A stretch of DNA of 64,000 nt, from positions 16,709,575 through 16,773,574 of the forward strand of contig OZ020616.1 of NCBI GenBank assembly GCA_963971575.1, written 5' to 3'. Origin of the DNA: Liopterus haemorrhoidalis (Eukaryota > Arthropoda > Insecta > Coleoptera > Dytiscidae). The notes below the pieces were generated by a model. It did no database searches, was not told where the DNA came from, and saw only the letters and a program-made list of their open reading frames with translations. This document shows, piece by piece, positions 11,150 through 23,183 of the stretch; within the stretch, counting starts at the first letter, position 1; each line of letters opens with the position of its first letter. A program made the translations under genes and the position numbers.

Positions 11150-12210
11150 CAAGGTGTATCAAAAAATTTTTTATATTTAGTGGATCGATTAAAAAAAAAG
11201 TAAGCCGTATATAGAAAAAATGTTTATTAATTATTAAAATACACTTTTTGGGGATTTATTTCTTAAAAATAATATCGTCTAAATGTAGACCCTCGCGTTC
11301 TCGGCACTCATTTAATCGAACAGTAAAATTACTTATGACGTCTCGGCAGGTGGACTCAGGGATGGCTGCCATTTCGTGACCGATATTTTCTTTCAAATGC
11401 GCCAGTGAAGTCGGTTTAATGGCGTAAACTTTAGATTTAAGATAACCTCATAGGAAAAAGTCCATAGGGGTTAAATCTGGACTGCGTGGAGGCCAATTTA
11501 TGTCACCTCTCCGGGAGATCAATTTGCCTGAGAAAATTTCACGAACACGTGGCAGAGACATATTGGACGTGTGCGAAGTTTTTCCGTCCTGTTGGAACCA
11601 TGTTCTTTGGTTATAGCCAGGAAAGTTTTGCAGTTCAGGTACCAAGAAGTTGTCTAAAATCTCCACATAACGCTCTGAATTAAGCCTCTGACTGGCATCT
11701 TGGGGCTTTAATTCTTGCACCAATTGAATTTTGTAGGGGTGCAGCTTTAGGTCTTTGTGCATAATGCGATGTAATGATGATCTATGCACATTTAAAGCAC
11801 TTGCGCGCTTCCGAAATGAAAGGTTCGGGTCGTCACGAACAGACTGATTAACATTCTCCACGTTTTCTACCGTTCTTGATGACCTAGGTCGCCCGGATTT
11901 TGATTTATCCAGCGTTGTACCAGTCTCTTCAAACTTTTTAACCCAATGTCGAATGAGAGGAATGCTTGGCGCATCATTTAAGTGGCGAAAACCTCGAATA
12001 CTGCAGAATTTTCTACGCGCTACAGTCGCCGAATCACCGTTTTTGTAAAACTCTCGCACGCATAACGCGCGGTCTGCTCCCAAGAAACGCTCCATAGCGA
12101 CTCAATTCCCAAGAGCCAGGCTACCGATTGACATAACCCCCGCGCCCCTCGGATACGTTGCGTTCACGCAGTAAGCTAAATAAATATAAAATTTCTTTTG
12201 AGACACCTTG
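11150..12210 (-). mobile_element. mariner family M1, copy A
   Basis: Inverted ends CAAGGTGTMTCAAAA lie between TA dinucleotides (11148-11149, 12211-12212). Copies B (35987-37291) and C (61615-62532) share the ends and coding sequence. At 1061 bp, copy A has lost about 245 bp of the transposase. It sits inside the left terminal repeat of another mariner. Confidence 0.85.
11256..12095 (-). pseudogene. M1 transposase, copy A (first Asp deleted)
   Basis: The frame starts MERFLGADRALC and has the N-terminal HTH, with WVKKFEETG and a SGRPRSSRTVENV linker. A second HTH region, RASALNVHRSSLHRI, follows. Near SQRLNSERYV an in-frame deletion removes the segment that holds SDEAHFH (first catalytic Asp) in copies B and C. 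FQQDGKT and RSPDLTP (second and third Asp, 36 residues apart by my count) remain. A TGG-to-TGA change stops the frame after MDFFL at about 11448. The rest of the C-terminus reads on, without further stops, to 11256. Confidence 0.8.
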
Positions 12211-12368
12211 TATTTCGGGATTGCGCTAAACTTTTGCTGCCATCTGGCAACTGACGCTTCTATCGTAAAGTTGGACATTTTTGACGGTATACGTACTCAG
12301 AACGTTTTGACGTACGAGCGCTATTTGTGTTGTTTACAGTAACTTGAAAAAAATCATCTTGTATAAAA

Positions 12369-12845
12369 ATGGAATTAAATCGTGAACATTTTCGAGCAAT
12401 TATTTTTTACAACTTTCGACGTGGATTAATCCAACAACAGTGCATCGATGAACTTAATTCGACTTTTGACGATGAAACACCACCAAGGACTACTGTTTAT
12501 CGATGGTTTGTCGACTTCAATCGTAGCCGTAGTTCGCTTAAGGACGAATTTCATGAAGGTCGTCCAAAATCGATTGTTATTCCGGAAAACATTGATGCTG
12601 TGTGTGAACTGATCGTGAAGATCACCATGTGACATCGTGAGATTAAAGTATTCTTGGGCATTAGTGGGACCAGCATACATTCATTATTGCATGAACATTT
12701 GCCCGTCAAAAAGATTTGTTCGCGTTGGATCCCATATAATCCTCGTTGGATGCCTCAATCGGAGTGGAAAAAGTGCTTCGAAAATTGGTTCAAACGCATG
12801 CAAAAGTGTACTGATTTTTATGGAGAATATTTTGAAAAACAATAA
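12369..12845 (+). pseudogene. mariner transposase with catalytic core deleted
   Basis: The frame starts MELNREHFRAIIFYNFRRGL, followed by TVYRWFVDFNRSRSSLKDEF, the paired-like HTH of insect mariners. One in-frame TGA lies at 12630-12632. The same frame then resumes with LGISGTSIHSLLHEHL, typical of the second HTH. After ICSRWIPYN it jumps directly to MPQSEWKKCFENWFKRM, the extreme C-terminus. All three catalytic Asp residues are therefore missing. It can at most bind DNA. Confidence 0.8.
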
Positions 12846-13035
12846 AGCCACTTTTGTTGATAAATAATTGTTTTTGATCCCAAATCCCGAAACATAAAAG
12901 ACAGTCCTGGTAGAACATATTGAAGAAAACAAAACAAAATTTTTTGTGATAAAATATTACAATTTGTGCGTTATTCTATTAACATTTCAATCCAGCAACC
13001 TAGAAAGGGATTGTGGAAGGACGGTGGGAGTGTAA

Positions 13036-13636
13036 TGCCCTTTTCACACTAGAACTTTAAGACGAGTGAACTTAAAGTTCACCCATGTTTAACATCGGTT
13101 TGCTTTCACACTTGATGTTTAAATTCCCAGTGCTGTCATCAGCTAAGTAATTTTGTCCTTAAGTTACCGTCAGGAAATTACCAGTTTTGAACTGTCTGCG
13201 CAGACGCACATTTTGCATTAATATAAACGAATATGGATATTTCATTTCATTCTACAATAAATACACTACAATAAAGAATATATTACACATGTATTAATAT
13301 GTAAGTCGATACATTTTATCTCAATTATTGTAGCTCTGTATTTTATTAAACACATTATTAAAATAAATAATTTTATTATAACAATAAGTATTAACTTCTT
13401 ATAACGTCGATATAATACAGTATTCTTGTTTATGATAATACAAAATGTTGACAGCACAAATTCAAAGAGTATTTTTTTATAATAGAAATTATGTTGGCAA
13501 TGCGGACGATGTTTAAGAAGCAGATCTCTATCTTAAACATAGTTTGTATTTAGACGAGGTCATACGTTTTCACATTATCGTTTAAAGACACATTCACTTT
13601 AACATCCGATCTTAAAGTTCTAGTGTGAAAAGGATA
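13036..13636. mobile_element. PIF/Harbinger-like MITE with TAA TSD
   Basis: Inverted ends containing CCTTTTCACACTAGAACTTT span about 30 bp and are flanked on both sides by TAA (13033-13035, 13637-13639). A TWA duplication is characteristic of PIF/Harbinger. The 601-bp body is non-coding. Its right half, from about 13331, is repeated almost exactly at 58054-58362 beside the secreted-protein gene. Confidence 0.75.
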
Positions 13637-13639
13637 TAA

Positions 13640-14557
13640 CACTCACATTTCTATTTAGACTAATGTGCTGTTGAGACGTGTTATAAATTATATTCTTGAA
13701 TATTTATTTAATGTTACTGACCTCTGATATGGTTCAGGATTATTCTTATATGTACATATTTATTTATTTATACATTGGAGAAGCTAACGGTTGCCCATAT
13801 ATTCTATTAGCTTTATTTTGAATATATATATATATATTTAATATTTATTTAAATAGTTATATTTCTTTTATGATCAAATTGATTGAACTTATCTCGTGTA
13901 TTTGTATTTGGATTGAAGAACAGGTATTCTGCTAGTCCGATAGTAAAAGGACCGCAATAGAAAAATTAGTGCACCTATGATCTCAAGATTATTGGAAAGT
14001 CAACCCGGCTAGACGAAACAAAAAACGGCAGAACAGAGCATCAACCTATTATAAATAGACATCATTAGACACATATAATTATTGAAGATGTAAAAAAAAG
14101 GATTTCGTCAATTTTGTATTTGAAAGAGCAAATAACCTTTATTTAGCAAAATAACTTTGGCATATCAATATGCCAAGGTCTTTAAACCTAAAAGGTAAAT
14201 AATATTTATTCATGTTATGTATAGATAAGCGAATTATGACTTTCACATTACTCCGTGTAGCAATATTGCGTAATTCAGTCGATGCATTTCCTGAAATACC
14301 TTACATACTCTCTCACAAGTAGAGAGAGGTCTCAAGCAGCTCGGTCAACTGCAAGGAGAGATATTGTACAATTGTGAACTACAATCTTTTCTATAGTATG
14401 GGAAGAGAGCTGGAATATGGAAAGTAAAGTGCATCTTTCGGAAAATTGAATTTATGTCCAACATGGACGTGAAACGTACAAATATAATAATAAAACAGTC
14501 CAACGTGTTTAGTTAGCGGCTATATGACATGTGTAAAGTCATGGTCCTAAGCACTAC
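13640..14557. other. AT-rich intergenic DNA
   Basis: A short (TA)n tract lies at about 13826-13840. I see no supported gene or bounded repeat. Confidence 0.55.
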
Positions 14558-14984
14558 TTTTTACCGACCGCCAACATACATATTTAAGGGAGGTATTGTG
14601 ATTATACCGATTTTGACATTTCGAGATTTCGATGGATCTCCACGAACTGAGGTCCCTACATAACGTTTTGCCTATTTTTAGCATGATGTCTGTTCGTCTG
14701 TATACACGTGCAGAGCATATTCGGCTAAAAGGATTTTTATGAAACTGCATAATTAAGCTTTTGACATCAATGGCACGGGTTGATCAACTTTTGGTAAAAA
14801 TCGGTTGACTAGAAATGGGAGTTTACTCGTGTCGGTTTTAAGATTTTTGCGAAAATTTAACAGAAAAATATTTCGAAAAAATTTATTTAACAAAAGTTGC
14901 TATAAATACAATAACTAATAACTTTTATTTGAGACGTTTTTTGATACGGACGGACGGACGGACGGACGGACGGACGGACGGACC

Positions 14985-15047
<63 letters not shown>

Positions 15048-15185
15048 GGACCGACAGACATCATGCTAGAAATAGTCAAAAGGTTATGTAGGGACCTTAA
15101 TTCGTAGAGATCCATCGAAATCTCGAAATTTCAAAATCGGTATGATCACAATACCTCCCTTATATATGTTGGCGGTTGGTAAAAA
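14558..15185. mobile_element. foldback element around tetranucleotide arrays
   Basis: The arms begin TTTTTACCGACCGCCAACAT and are inverted relative to each other over about 130 bp (14558-14700 and 15055-15185). Between them lie (CGGA)n and (CAGA)n arrays. Single-arm fragments of the family occur at 35103-35230, 42136-42186 and 42960-43015. It is non-coding, and I found no clear TSD. Confidence 0.7.
14947..15060. repeat. (CGGA)n/(CAGA)n tetranucleotide array
   Basis: A run of CGGA units passes into CAGA units and back to CGGA near 15047. It forms the core of the foldback element and should be length-variable. Confidence 0.9.
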
Positions 15186-15189
15186 CCTA

Positions 15190-16000
15190 ACACTGGCATA
15201 TTTTATTTAAAATCCTGCAGACATAATAATCCCACAAGAATAAAAAATAAAATAATCTTTTGAAAAAAAAAAATTCTGTTGAACTATTTCGGATCCGATC
15301 AATGTAGGTACATTATTGATATTTTTTTCAGATTTTTAGACGAACCCCTCTGGGAAATAGGGTGAGGAAGAAAAGTTTTTTAACACATTTTTCAACACAA
15401 AAATCCCATAACAAAAACAGATTTTTCAAAAATAAACATTTCTTGGTTTATCGACGCATTACGAGGTTTTATTTGCTACGCAAAATTTAAATAAAATATA
15501 TTAATTTTTTCATTGAATACATATTTGCTTATATTTTCCCCGCGATTATTTATTTGAACATTTCTACACAAAACTATAAAATAAAAATAAATAATAGGTT
15601 CCCAACGCCTAGAGAGGAGTATAAGGAACAGAGAAGGTAAATTCTCCGGTTCTAGACCGCCCATCATAGATATGAAAGCCACGTGGTCAGTGTGACATTT
15701 CGACCGGTCCTATTATCCCTGAATGAACAGGTACTCATTCATAAATGAACAGGTACTCGTTAAATGCTTGAGGCTGAGCCGACCCCAGAGCTGTTTGCAC
15801 AATATCGGGATATAAAAATCCGAAGGAGGTGGGAGGTATCGAACCAGCGTTCCTGTATCCGTAGGCAACCGTCTTACCACGGAGCCACGGCAACTCAGAA
15901 ACTATGTAAATATAAAAGTTATTTGAAACCCAAAAATATATTTAAAGAAGTACAGAACATTGTTGTCTGATATTTATTATTAAGTTATTAAGAGATATTT
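15190..16000. repeat. fragments of repeat X and a tRNA-like segment
   Basis: Sequence at 15272-15400 resembles repeat X (a CTGTTGAACTATTTCGGATC block). At 15808-15895 the minus strand has TGGCTCCGTGGTAAGACGG and GGTTCGATACC, fitting A and B boxes of a tRNA-derived repeat. The stems are degenerate. Confidence 0.5.
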
Positions 16001-17833
16001 TAACAATGTTTTCTGCAGCTAAAAATATCCTATTAAATAGACAAAAATTCGATACCAAATCTGATGTGTATATTGTTATACGTAAACTTACCATAATATT
16101 TTTTTCTTAAACCGGGACAATTTTAAGATTTTGATCAAAACAGAAAATAGCGCCTTGTACGCTAAGTACTTATGATTGAAAAGGCTAAATAATGGAGTGG
16201 TTAACAAAAAACAAAAATTACGTAGTAATAATTTTTAGTTACTCTTAATTGAACACAACTTATTATTAAAAAGTTATTCATATTTACCATTAGCATGAAA
16301 TTTCTTTAAAAATTCTTTGTTATTTTTAACCGGGACTTTAATTAAATAACCGGGACAAAATGTCAAACTGGCCGGGACGTCGGGACCATACCTTCAAACC
16401 GGGACGTATGGTAAGCCGGGTTATACGTAGCGGTAATACTTCAAAACACAGTTTAATTATTTTATACATATAACACAAAACATTGATACAAATAAAATCA
16501 CAAAATTTTATTTTATTTACAAGAGTTTATTGACATGGAAACAATACCTTGCCAAGCATTGAGCTTCATCCGAAACACCTGAAAATCCTTTTCAGAATAA
16601 TCCGCCATAGCTGAACACTCAAACTTCACTTTAGAAACTGGTGTCAAGTCCGAAATTTTACTATACTTTTTCCGATCCATTTTATCCATTTTTTTCACCA
16701 AAAAAACACACACACAAAAATTATAAGACAATATTTTTTCACCAAACTCTGCAATAGAACTGAATGAAATATATTATTAAATTTATATTGCACTTTCTAT
16801 TTTTCACTTTTTAGAATTGTGCACATTTTATAATATGTTTTAGTAGCTGATGTCACTCTAACACTGGACTGAGCTGGTAACTATACATCCGCTAGTTACT
16901 GAGAATTAGCATCACAATTAGACCTTGTCTGACATTATTTACACGACTATCTGTTTAAAAATCAACAATACTATTCACAAAATTGCTAAATTAAAACTAT
17001 TTTTAGATTGTCATTAAAATTTTTGTCGCTCATTGCACGGTTTTTAACTCGTTGTAACTCGCTAAATCAAATTACGAATAATCTTTAAAACGGTCTTAGT
17101 CGCGTTAGTGTTTATAAATGTCTGAGTTAACTCTGTCAAGCAGATGTAAACAGCAGGGTGGAGGGTGTAAAAACTATTTGTCATTTGCTACAAGAAGCTG
17201 TCGGCAGTTTAAACAGGATGTGATAGGTAGAAAAATAATGGCGAAAACATATGGCAAACACACATGGGATGATTCTATGGTAATTTTTAACAGCAATGTC
17301 AGTTTAATTATGGGATTCTTTAACATTACGCTAATCAATAGGTTATAACTTATAACAGTGAACATACTGTCTTATACAAGTGTACACCTTGATGTCTGTT
17401 TGTTTTAAGGTTACTTCGGGCACACGGTCAGGAAGATGGCCCCCACCCCGCTGTTTTTACCAAAATATAAGTAATGAGATTGATACCCTGTACTTCCGAT
17501 TTGTTCTGAGATATTTCAATATTACCATTTGATTTTTTGAGTAAACTTTGGTCAAAAATTTGTTTCCTAACTTGCTCACATGCAGTCCTGGCTGAGACAG
17601 GGTGGCGCTGGGACAGTGTCGTCCTAAATTTTTTTAATAATAATAACTGAATTTAAAATCTCTTTTATACTTAAAATTGCATTAAACTAGCTAAATATAT
17701 CTGCATATATTTATTTTTATTATTTCTAATTCAAAGATTTTTCATGTAAGTGTTTTTCTTCTTTGGGCACTATCAGTCAGGTTGACTTTTGGCCCATGTA
17801 TGTATTAGATATTGTTTAATTTATTGTTTTTAA
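16001..17833. other. intergenic; clustered CCGGGAC motifs
   Basis: Between about 16113 and 16421 the motif CCGGGAC recurs at least five times (for example AACCGGGACAAAATG). This may be an old terminal region of a transposon. ORFs of up to 76 codons at 16513-16731 and 17118-17348 are not recognisable, and I do not call them genes. Confidence 0.5.
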
Positions 17834-17910
17834 TATGTAGTGTAGTCATTTAGATGGGCTGCGTATAGGGGCAAATAGCCTTTGTTGCTGTGCGCCAGAA
17901 ATTTTAACTA
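17834..17910 (+). repeat. LINE 3'-end fragment
   Basis: ATTTAGATGGGCTGCG followed by AATAGCCTTTGTTGC and GCGCCAG matches the minus-strand tails at 61-150 and 55320-55380. Only the 3' UTR end is present. Confidence 0.6.
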
Positions 17911-18566
17911 ACTAAAAATTTAGATCTAGAAAACAATGCTGTGGACTCTACCTCGGAGTATTCCGAGACACAGCGTTGCCACGATTTCTAGTGTATTTAT
18001 CTACGCAAGTAATAAAAATGAATTGGAAAGAGCAACAGCGGCGAGTTTTAATGTGTATGTGTTAGTGAATTTTGGCCGGAGGGCTTAGATTAGTCCGTTT
18101 GTTTTGATTTGAGATAAGTACTCAGACTTGAAACTAGATACAGTGCGTTATATTAACGTGCTGAACTATGAAACTATATTATTAATAAAAAATATTGGTC
18201 CTCATTGACCAAAATTGAATATTTCACAATCGAACAAAAATGTAAATAGAACATTAATAGAAAGTTCAGTAAAAAACAATGGTAATAATTTAGAATAGGG
18301 TACCCAACGCTACAATTTCGAACGACGCATCTATCTGTATCTCGGAGCTTAATAAACAAAATATATATAATAAAAAATTATTCTCGTCATACTTTGAAGT
18401 ATAATTTTTAATGTTATTATGGTCAACTTAGGTCTATTTTTTTACCAACTTACACATCTCGTTTTTGAGAAAAATCGTGTTCCAATACATTGTGTATATG
18501 AATTCTAAATATGTTTCACAGGCCAGATTGAGTTGATTGGAGACCAGATATTTAAAAATCTCGGAG
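17911..18566. other. AT-rich intergenic DNA
   Basis: Nothing supported is visible here. Confidence 0.55.
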
Positions 18567-18700
18567 GACGGGTGTGCGAAATTCTGAAAATCATTTGAGA
18601 ATGTGGGGAAGAAATTCTGAAAATCATTTGAGAATGTGGGGAAGAAATTCTGAAAATCAATTAAAGACAGGGGAAGTGGAGAAATTCCAAAAATCTTTTG
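18567..18700 (+). repeat. 33-bp tandem repeat, ~2.6 units
   Basis: The unit starts GAAATTCTGAAAATCATTTG and ends GTGGGGAA. It repeats nearly perfectly from about 18577, and a diverged partial unit follows. The repeat keeps a reading frame for about 60 codons, but the protein is only the repeat itself. Confidence 0.75.
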
Positions 18701-19428
18701 AAGAGGAAGGTGATTCTAAAAAAACAAGGGGCAGAAATTTCATGCGAGCCGTTTGAACCTTATTGTTGGACCAGATTAGGCCCGCGGGCCGTAGTCTGGA
18801 CACCATTGCAATATATGGATCAAAAAGTGTCCCCCCAAGTATTTTACCCACCAGCCACTACTGCTCATATGTCGCGTTTTTTAGAAAAATTGTGTTCCTA
18901 CTATTTGGATACAACTTGTATAATAGCTTACCTAAAAAACAATTTTAAACCATTTAATACTACTTAATACCTAATTCGGTATTTGAGAAGAGGTCATAAA
19001 AAAGTAGTGATATCGTCAGCTAATATGTAGGTCATAAATAACTGATAACTAATACAGCCTGGCATTTATAACGTGATAATTAAAAATACAGTTCCATCAT
19101 TGTTTTACTCCAGATAACCAGATGTAATTATTAACCATTATAAAACATTTCCATAGTCGAGAAAAAAATTGATGTGATGTGTGAATTTTGACACATTTCA
19201 GGGTTCTGTAGATACCTGCATAAGTGACAAAAAAATGTGGTTATATATTAAAAATCATAAAATCCTATAATTACGAGATGGGCGCACAGAAAGCATAATT
19301 AGCCAGTTAAACAAATAGTCTAGTTTTGCGACCGGTAATTTCAGAAATAAAATTATTCAATTAATTAAAAATATTCAAATTATTTAAATATAAAAACTAA
19401 TCTATTTTAAGATAAACATCCTCAAAGA
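18701..19428. other. intergenic; possible hAT end
   Basis: A segment at 18775-18810 with CCCGCGGGCCGTAGTCTGGAC resembles one end of a hAT-like element, but I found no partner end. The rest is AT-rich and featureless. Confidence 0.4.
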
Positions 19429-19431
19429 TTA

Positions 19432-21389
19432 TAGTCCAGTAACCTAGTACATCATAAGTTGCATCGAGTGGGGGTAGTAAGTTTCGTTTTTTTTTTTCTT
19501 GTATGGGTTGTGCCTGAGATGCAAAATCCAAGTTTTCGACCTCGGCAGCCTTCCGGAACACTTTTGAATTTCGCAAAAACTGCTAAATTTTCGCACTCTT
19601 TTCGGTTTCTGCCCATTTTGACCATAAAGGAGCACGTTTTCGACAAACACCATTCTATGCATTTTTAAACTAGATTAAATTTTCTATAATTTGAGACCAA
19701 AATGGGCTCGGTAGTCTTAATAGTTTCCGAGATACAGCTTTTCAAAGTTTGAGAAAATCTCCAAACTTGAAAATTGTATGCTATATCATGCTCATGGGCA
19801 CTGTTTATTTTTAGAAGTGAAAACTACTCCTTATTGTCAAAAATTATAAAATAACATTGCAAAACCTTATATTGCTGCCGAAAATACTGGTTATGTAGAT
19901 TATTACGCTCCGAACCGTGCTATTCGAATGTTTCGAAAAAAAATTTATTGGTTTTTTAAACATAGCTCCTTCATTTTTAGTGATAGAAAATTTTTTCAAA
20001 AACGATTTTGTAGGGCTTTTCAAGAGCTATAAGATTATGTAAATTAAATTCCTTAAGATCCCTTAGTTTTTAAATGGGGTGAGTTTGAAGGGCTCGAATA
20101 AGGTGGTGTTCGCTTGTAAATAGAGGTTTTAAACGGCTATATCTCGCCAAATATTCACTGTACAGAAAATATATGCACAGGGAAATTTAAGTCATTAAAA
20201 AAGCTACAATTTAGTGCTCTATCATTTTTTTCGTATCTCCAGTAATTTCGGAGATATTTTGAAGAAAAGGGTGAAAAATACGAAATCGCAAAAAATCGTT
20301 TTTTCTTTAAACTCCAATTTTTCTAAAATTAGGCATTTTAAATTGGTCAAACTTCTTGGGTGTACTGAAAATACATATATGAAGAGAACCACAGACGGGT
20401 GAGGATCAATTTTAATTAGGGGGGTAAATAGGGGGTTGTTTTCACTGATTTTTTCGTAGAAAAAAGTAGATACCGACCTTATTTTGATCATAAGTCGCTT
20501 AATTTTTATACTAGAGACTTTTTCTTTTTTTTGTTTGAAAGGTCTAATCAAATACTTTAAAAAAGATTCAATGAGTTTGCTTCGAAAAATGCAAATTTTT
20601 CCTGTTATTTGACTTTGAATCTTTCAAATTATGCATTTGGCGAAAAAAAGTTAACCATTAACATGCCGTATCTCGGTTCGTATTGGTCGTAGAAAAATAA
20701 TAAAAAAAAGGATTTTGTTTGTTTTTTAGCTTTTAAAATAATAAAAAAAGGATTTTGTTTCAAAGCTACAATTTGGGTTTCTACAGTTTTTTTGATAAAA
20801 TGCATATTTTTCGAGTTATTCGCAAAAAACTTTTTAAAAACATCGATTTTTTCGTCGAAAAACTGTTACACTCGTATTGTAGTTGAAAGTTACCATTATT
20901 TATAATAATTAATTCTTACCTACATGCTATAGATACCATTACTTCTATTTATTAATGTTTACTTCACTGACTCATGTTAGACAGGTTGTTGAAGATATAA
21001 AGGCAATTGTATATGATGAAACATGAAAATTAGCATAAAATTTTCAAGTTTGGAGATTTTTTCAAATTTTGAAAAGCTGTATCTCAGAAACTATTGAAGC
21101 TACTGAACCCATTCTGGTCTTAAATTGTAGCAAATTTAATCTAGTTTAAAAATGCATTGAATAATGTTTGTCAAAAACGTGTTCCTTTATGGTCATAATG
21201 GTAAGAAACCGAAAAAAGTTCGAAAATTTAGTAGTTTTTGAGAAATTCAAAAGTGTTCCGGAGGGCTGCCGAGGTCGAAAACTTGGATTTTGCATCTCAG
21301 GCATATCCCATACAAGAAAAAAAGACGAAACTAACTACCCCCTCTTGATGCAACTTTTGCCCCATAATCATGACAAGGTTACTGGACTA
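19432..21389. mobile_element. 2-kb foldback with TTA TSD
   Basis: The ends start TAGTCCAGTAACCT. Inverted homology extends about 370 bp inward (19432-19800 against 21020-21389), including a GCATTTTTAAACTAGATT block. The trinucleotide TTA flanks both sides (19429-19431, 21390-21392), which suggests PIF/Harbinger-type insertion. The unique centre is AT-rich with short TTTTCGA-type motifs and no long ORF, so the element is non-autonomous. Confidence 0.7.
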
Positions 21390-21392
21390 TTA

Positions 21393-22353
21393 GTTGAGCT
21401 TTCATATAGTTTTCTAGTTACGTGTTGAAAGACAAGGGTAGAGAATTACGGTCGTATATTATATGATTTGTTTAAAAGATTGTTATTGTTTATCTCAAAT
21501 AACATGGGCAAATGTTTACACAGACGCTGATAGGCGACTATATATTTTCAGTGATATGGACTTCGTAGGTAATTAAAATCAAAATTATTTATTTGGGGGT
21601 TGAAATATGAGTCTTCAAGATAAGTTAAAAGGGGGATAAAAATCGGGGATCAGAGATCAAATTATTAGTTTTAAGAAAAGGGCTGGGAAATTCTTGTGAG
21701 AGACAGGGAGTCGTGAGTAAACCACCACCGGAGTCGTACGAACCTTCCAAGCATTTTGCTTGAGAAACCTGGTAGCGTGTAGCGAACCAAAAGTAATCTG
21801 GGAGTGTTAAGGACAGTCTTTAACGAATTGAACGAATCTCTCAACCCTGACGTTTCGACCGACCTCGAAATGCCCCCACCATTGTTAGCCAGTTGAACAA
21901 TGTTAGAACGGTATTGCCAAAAACTTGCTAAATCAATAATCAAATCAAAAATCCCTTCTGAACTTTTCACATCAATGTGCATTACTCAGAATTTCAGATT
22001 GACGCCCTGAGTTATAGGGTGTGAGAAAAGTTTTCAGAATATTTTTGGCAAAAATTGTGTTAAAATTAATAGATCTTAAAAAAAAATCGTTCCTTAATCT
22101 ACGCCAGACAGATTCGTTTTAATACCACACAGTAATTTTTTTTTTCAACGTAAAAAAAATCGATGTTTTTCGATAACCTAATCTGATAAAAATTCCTATT
22201 TAACTATTTCGGTTCCCATCTATATACACTGTTGACATTTTTTTTAGATTTTTAGATCAAGCCCTTTGAAAAGTAGGGTGTGGGACAAGTGTTTTTTTTT
22301 ATTTTTTGCGAAAATCGTGTAAATTTTTGCTAGTTTATTTACGTGTTAAGAGT
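21393..22353. repeat. intergenic with two repeat X pieces
   Basis: Pieces of repeat X occur at about 21935-22140 and 22185-22330, in tandem orientation. A 103-codon minus-strand ORF at 21671-21982 is unrecognised and probably spurious. Confidence 0.5.
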
Positions 22354-23183
22354 ATTGAGAACTGACATGCTCGAATATGCAGTCTGGTGGTCAAATATTG
22401 TACTAGGCGCTCTAGTACTGCTTGAACTTATTACATATGTTCTACTGTTGAATTTTTGTTAGAATGTCGATAGAAGTTGTGAAAAACTACAAAAGTAGAA
22501 CAAATTGTAGTGTTTTTGGCTGTCATGCAAGACAGGCATCTTAGTTTTTTTATTTTCTTAACAAAAATGGAGGGAAAGTTAATATTAAGTCCAGATTTGG
22601 AAAAGATTTGGTTATGGACAGGAGGAAGGCATGGGAATAAATATTAGTTAAAATATAACTGGTACTATGCGAGTTTGTTCATTGCATTTGTCGCAGAAAA
22701 ACAAAACTGCACTAATATGCTTGCACTTGCAAGTTGCATATTTAACTTTTAGCTGCTACTGTCCAACTAAAACTAATTTTATTTCATGAGGCAATGAACA
22801 TAATCAAGTGCATTATGTTCATTGCCTCTGCAAACAGAATCCATATATTGTACATTCCGATGACCGACACTCAGAGTACCACATTAAATTACGTGCCCGG
22901 CATTTAACACCTGTTCAACTACAAATTACACTTCAATAAATCTACTGAAATTAAACTTCAAATACTGTAATTTGATGCCCACCTTCTGTTATGCACTTCG
23001 ATACATTTGTAGCGCTTGAAAATTAAAAAATTTCGCAAATATTTACTCGGATTTTCATAAAACAAAAATGTACTGTGCTTAAATTAACCTGTTCGCTGTT
23101 AGCATATTGACAGGTGAGTACTAGAGACGACAGCCATATTGCCTTAGAGCACAGCGCCGCCACCGGTAATGTCACTTCTCAAT
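22354..23183 (+). mobile_element. THAP-like unit, left copy of an inverted pair
   Basis: This unit of about 830 bp starts ATTGAGAACTGACATGC and ends GGTAATGTCACTTCTCAAT. Its own two ends are therefore related inverted repeats (ATTGAGAASTGACAT). An inverted copy lies at 25883-26709, and a shortened third copy at 48745-49473. From about 22464 the plus strand has a broken ORF starting MSIEVVKNYKSRTNCSVFGC. After a frame change it continues KVNIKSRFGKDLVMDRRKAW, which looks like a THAP first exon. The third copy shows that single units exist on their own. Confidence 0.6.
22788..22828. repeat. perfect 17-bp stem hairpin
   Basis: GAGGCAATGAACATAAT (22788-22804) is followed by a 7-base loop and its exact inverse (22812-22828). 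It lies inside the THAP-like unit. The partner unit at 25883-26709 keeps only one arm clearly. Confidence 0.8.

Larger units (their letters stand above)
11132..12910 (+). mobile_element. mariner element carrying a nested mariner
   Basis: The ends are imperfect inverted repeats of about 28 bp flanked by TA (11130-11131 and 12911-12912). The left end reads GAGGGTTGCCTCTTA, then the nested element, then TTTCGGGATT. The right end inverted reads CAGGACTGTCTTTTATGTTTCGGG. Removing 11150-12210 plus one TA rejoins the left repeat exactly. Without the guest, the host is only about 716 bp and is an internally deleted mariner. Confidence 0.7.

Noticed and set aside
16513..16731. 72-codon minus-strand ORF with a Lys/Asp-rich middle
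   Set aside because: Could be a piece of an unknown protein, but no family signature or splice context supports it.
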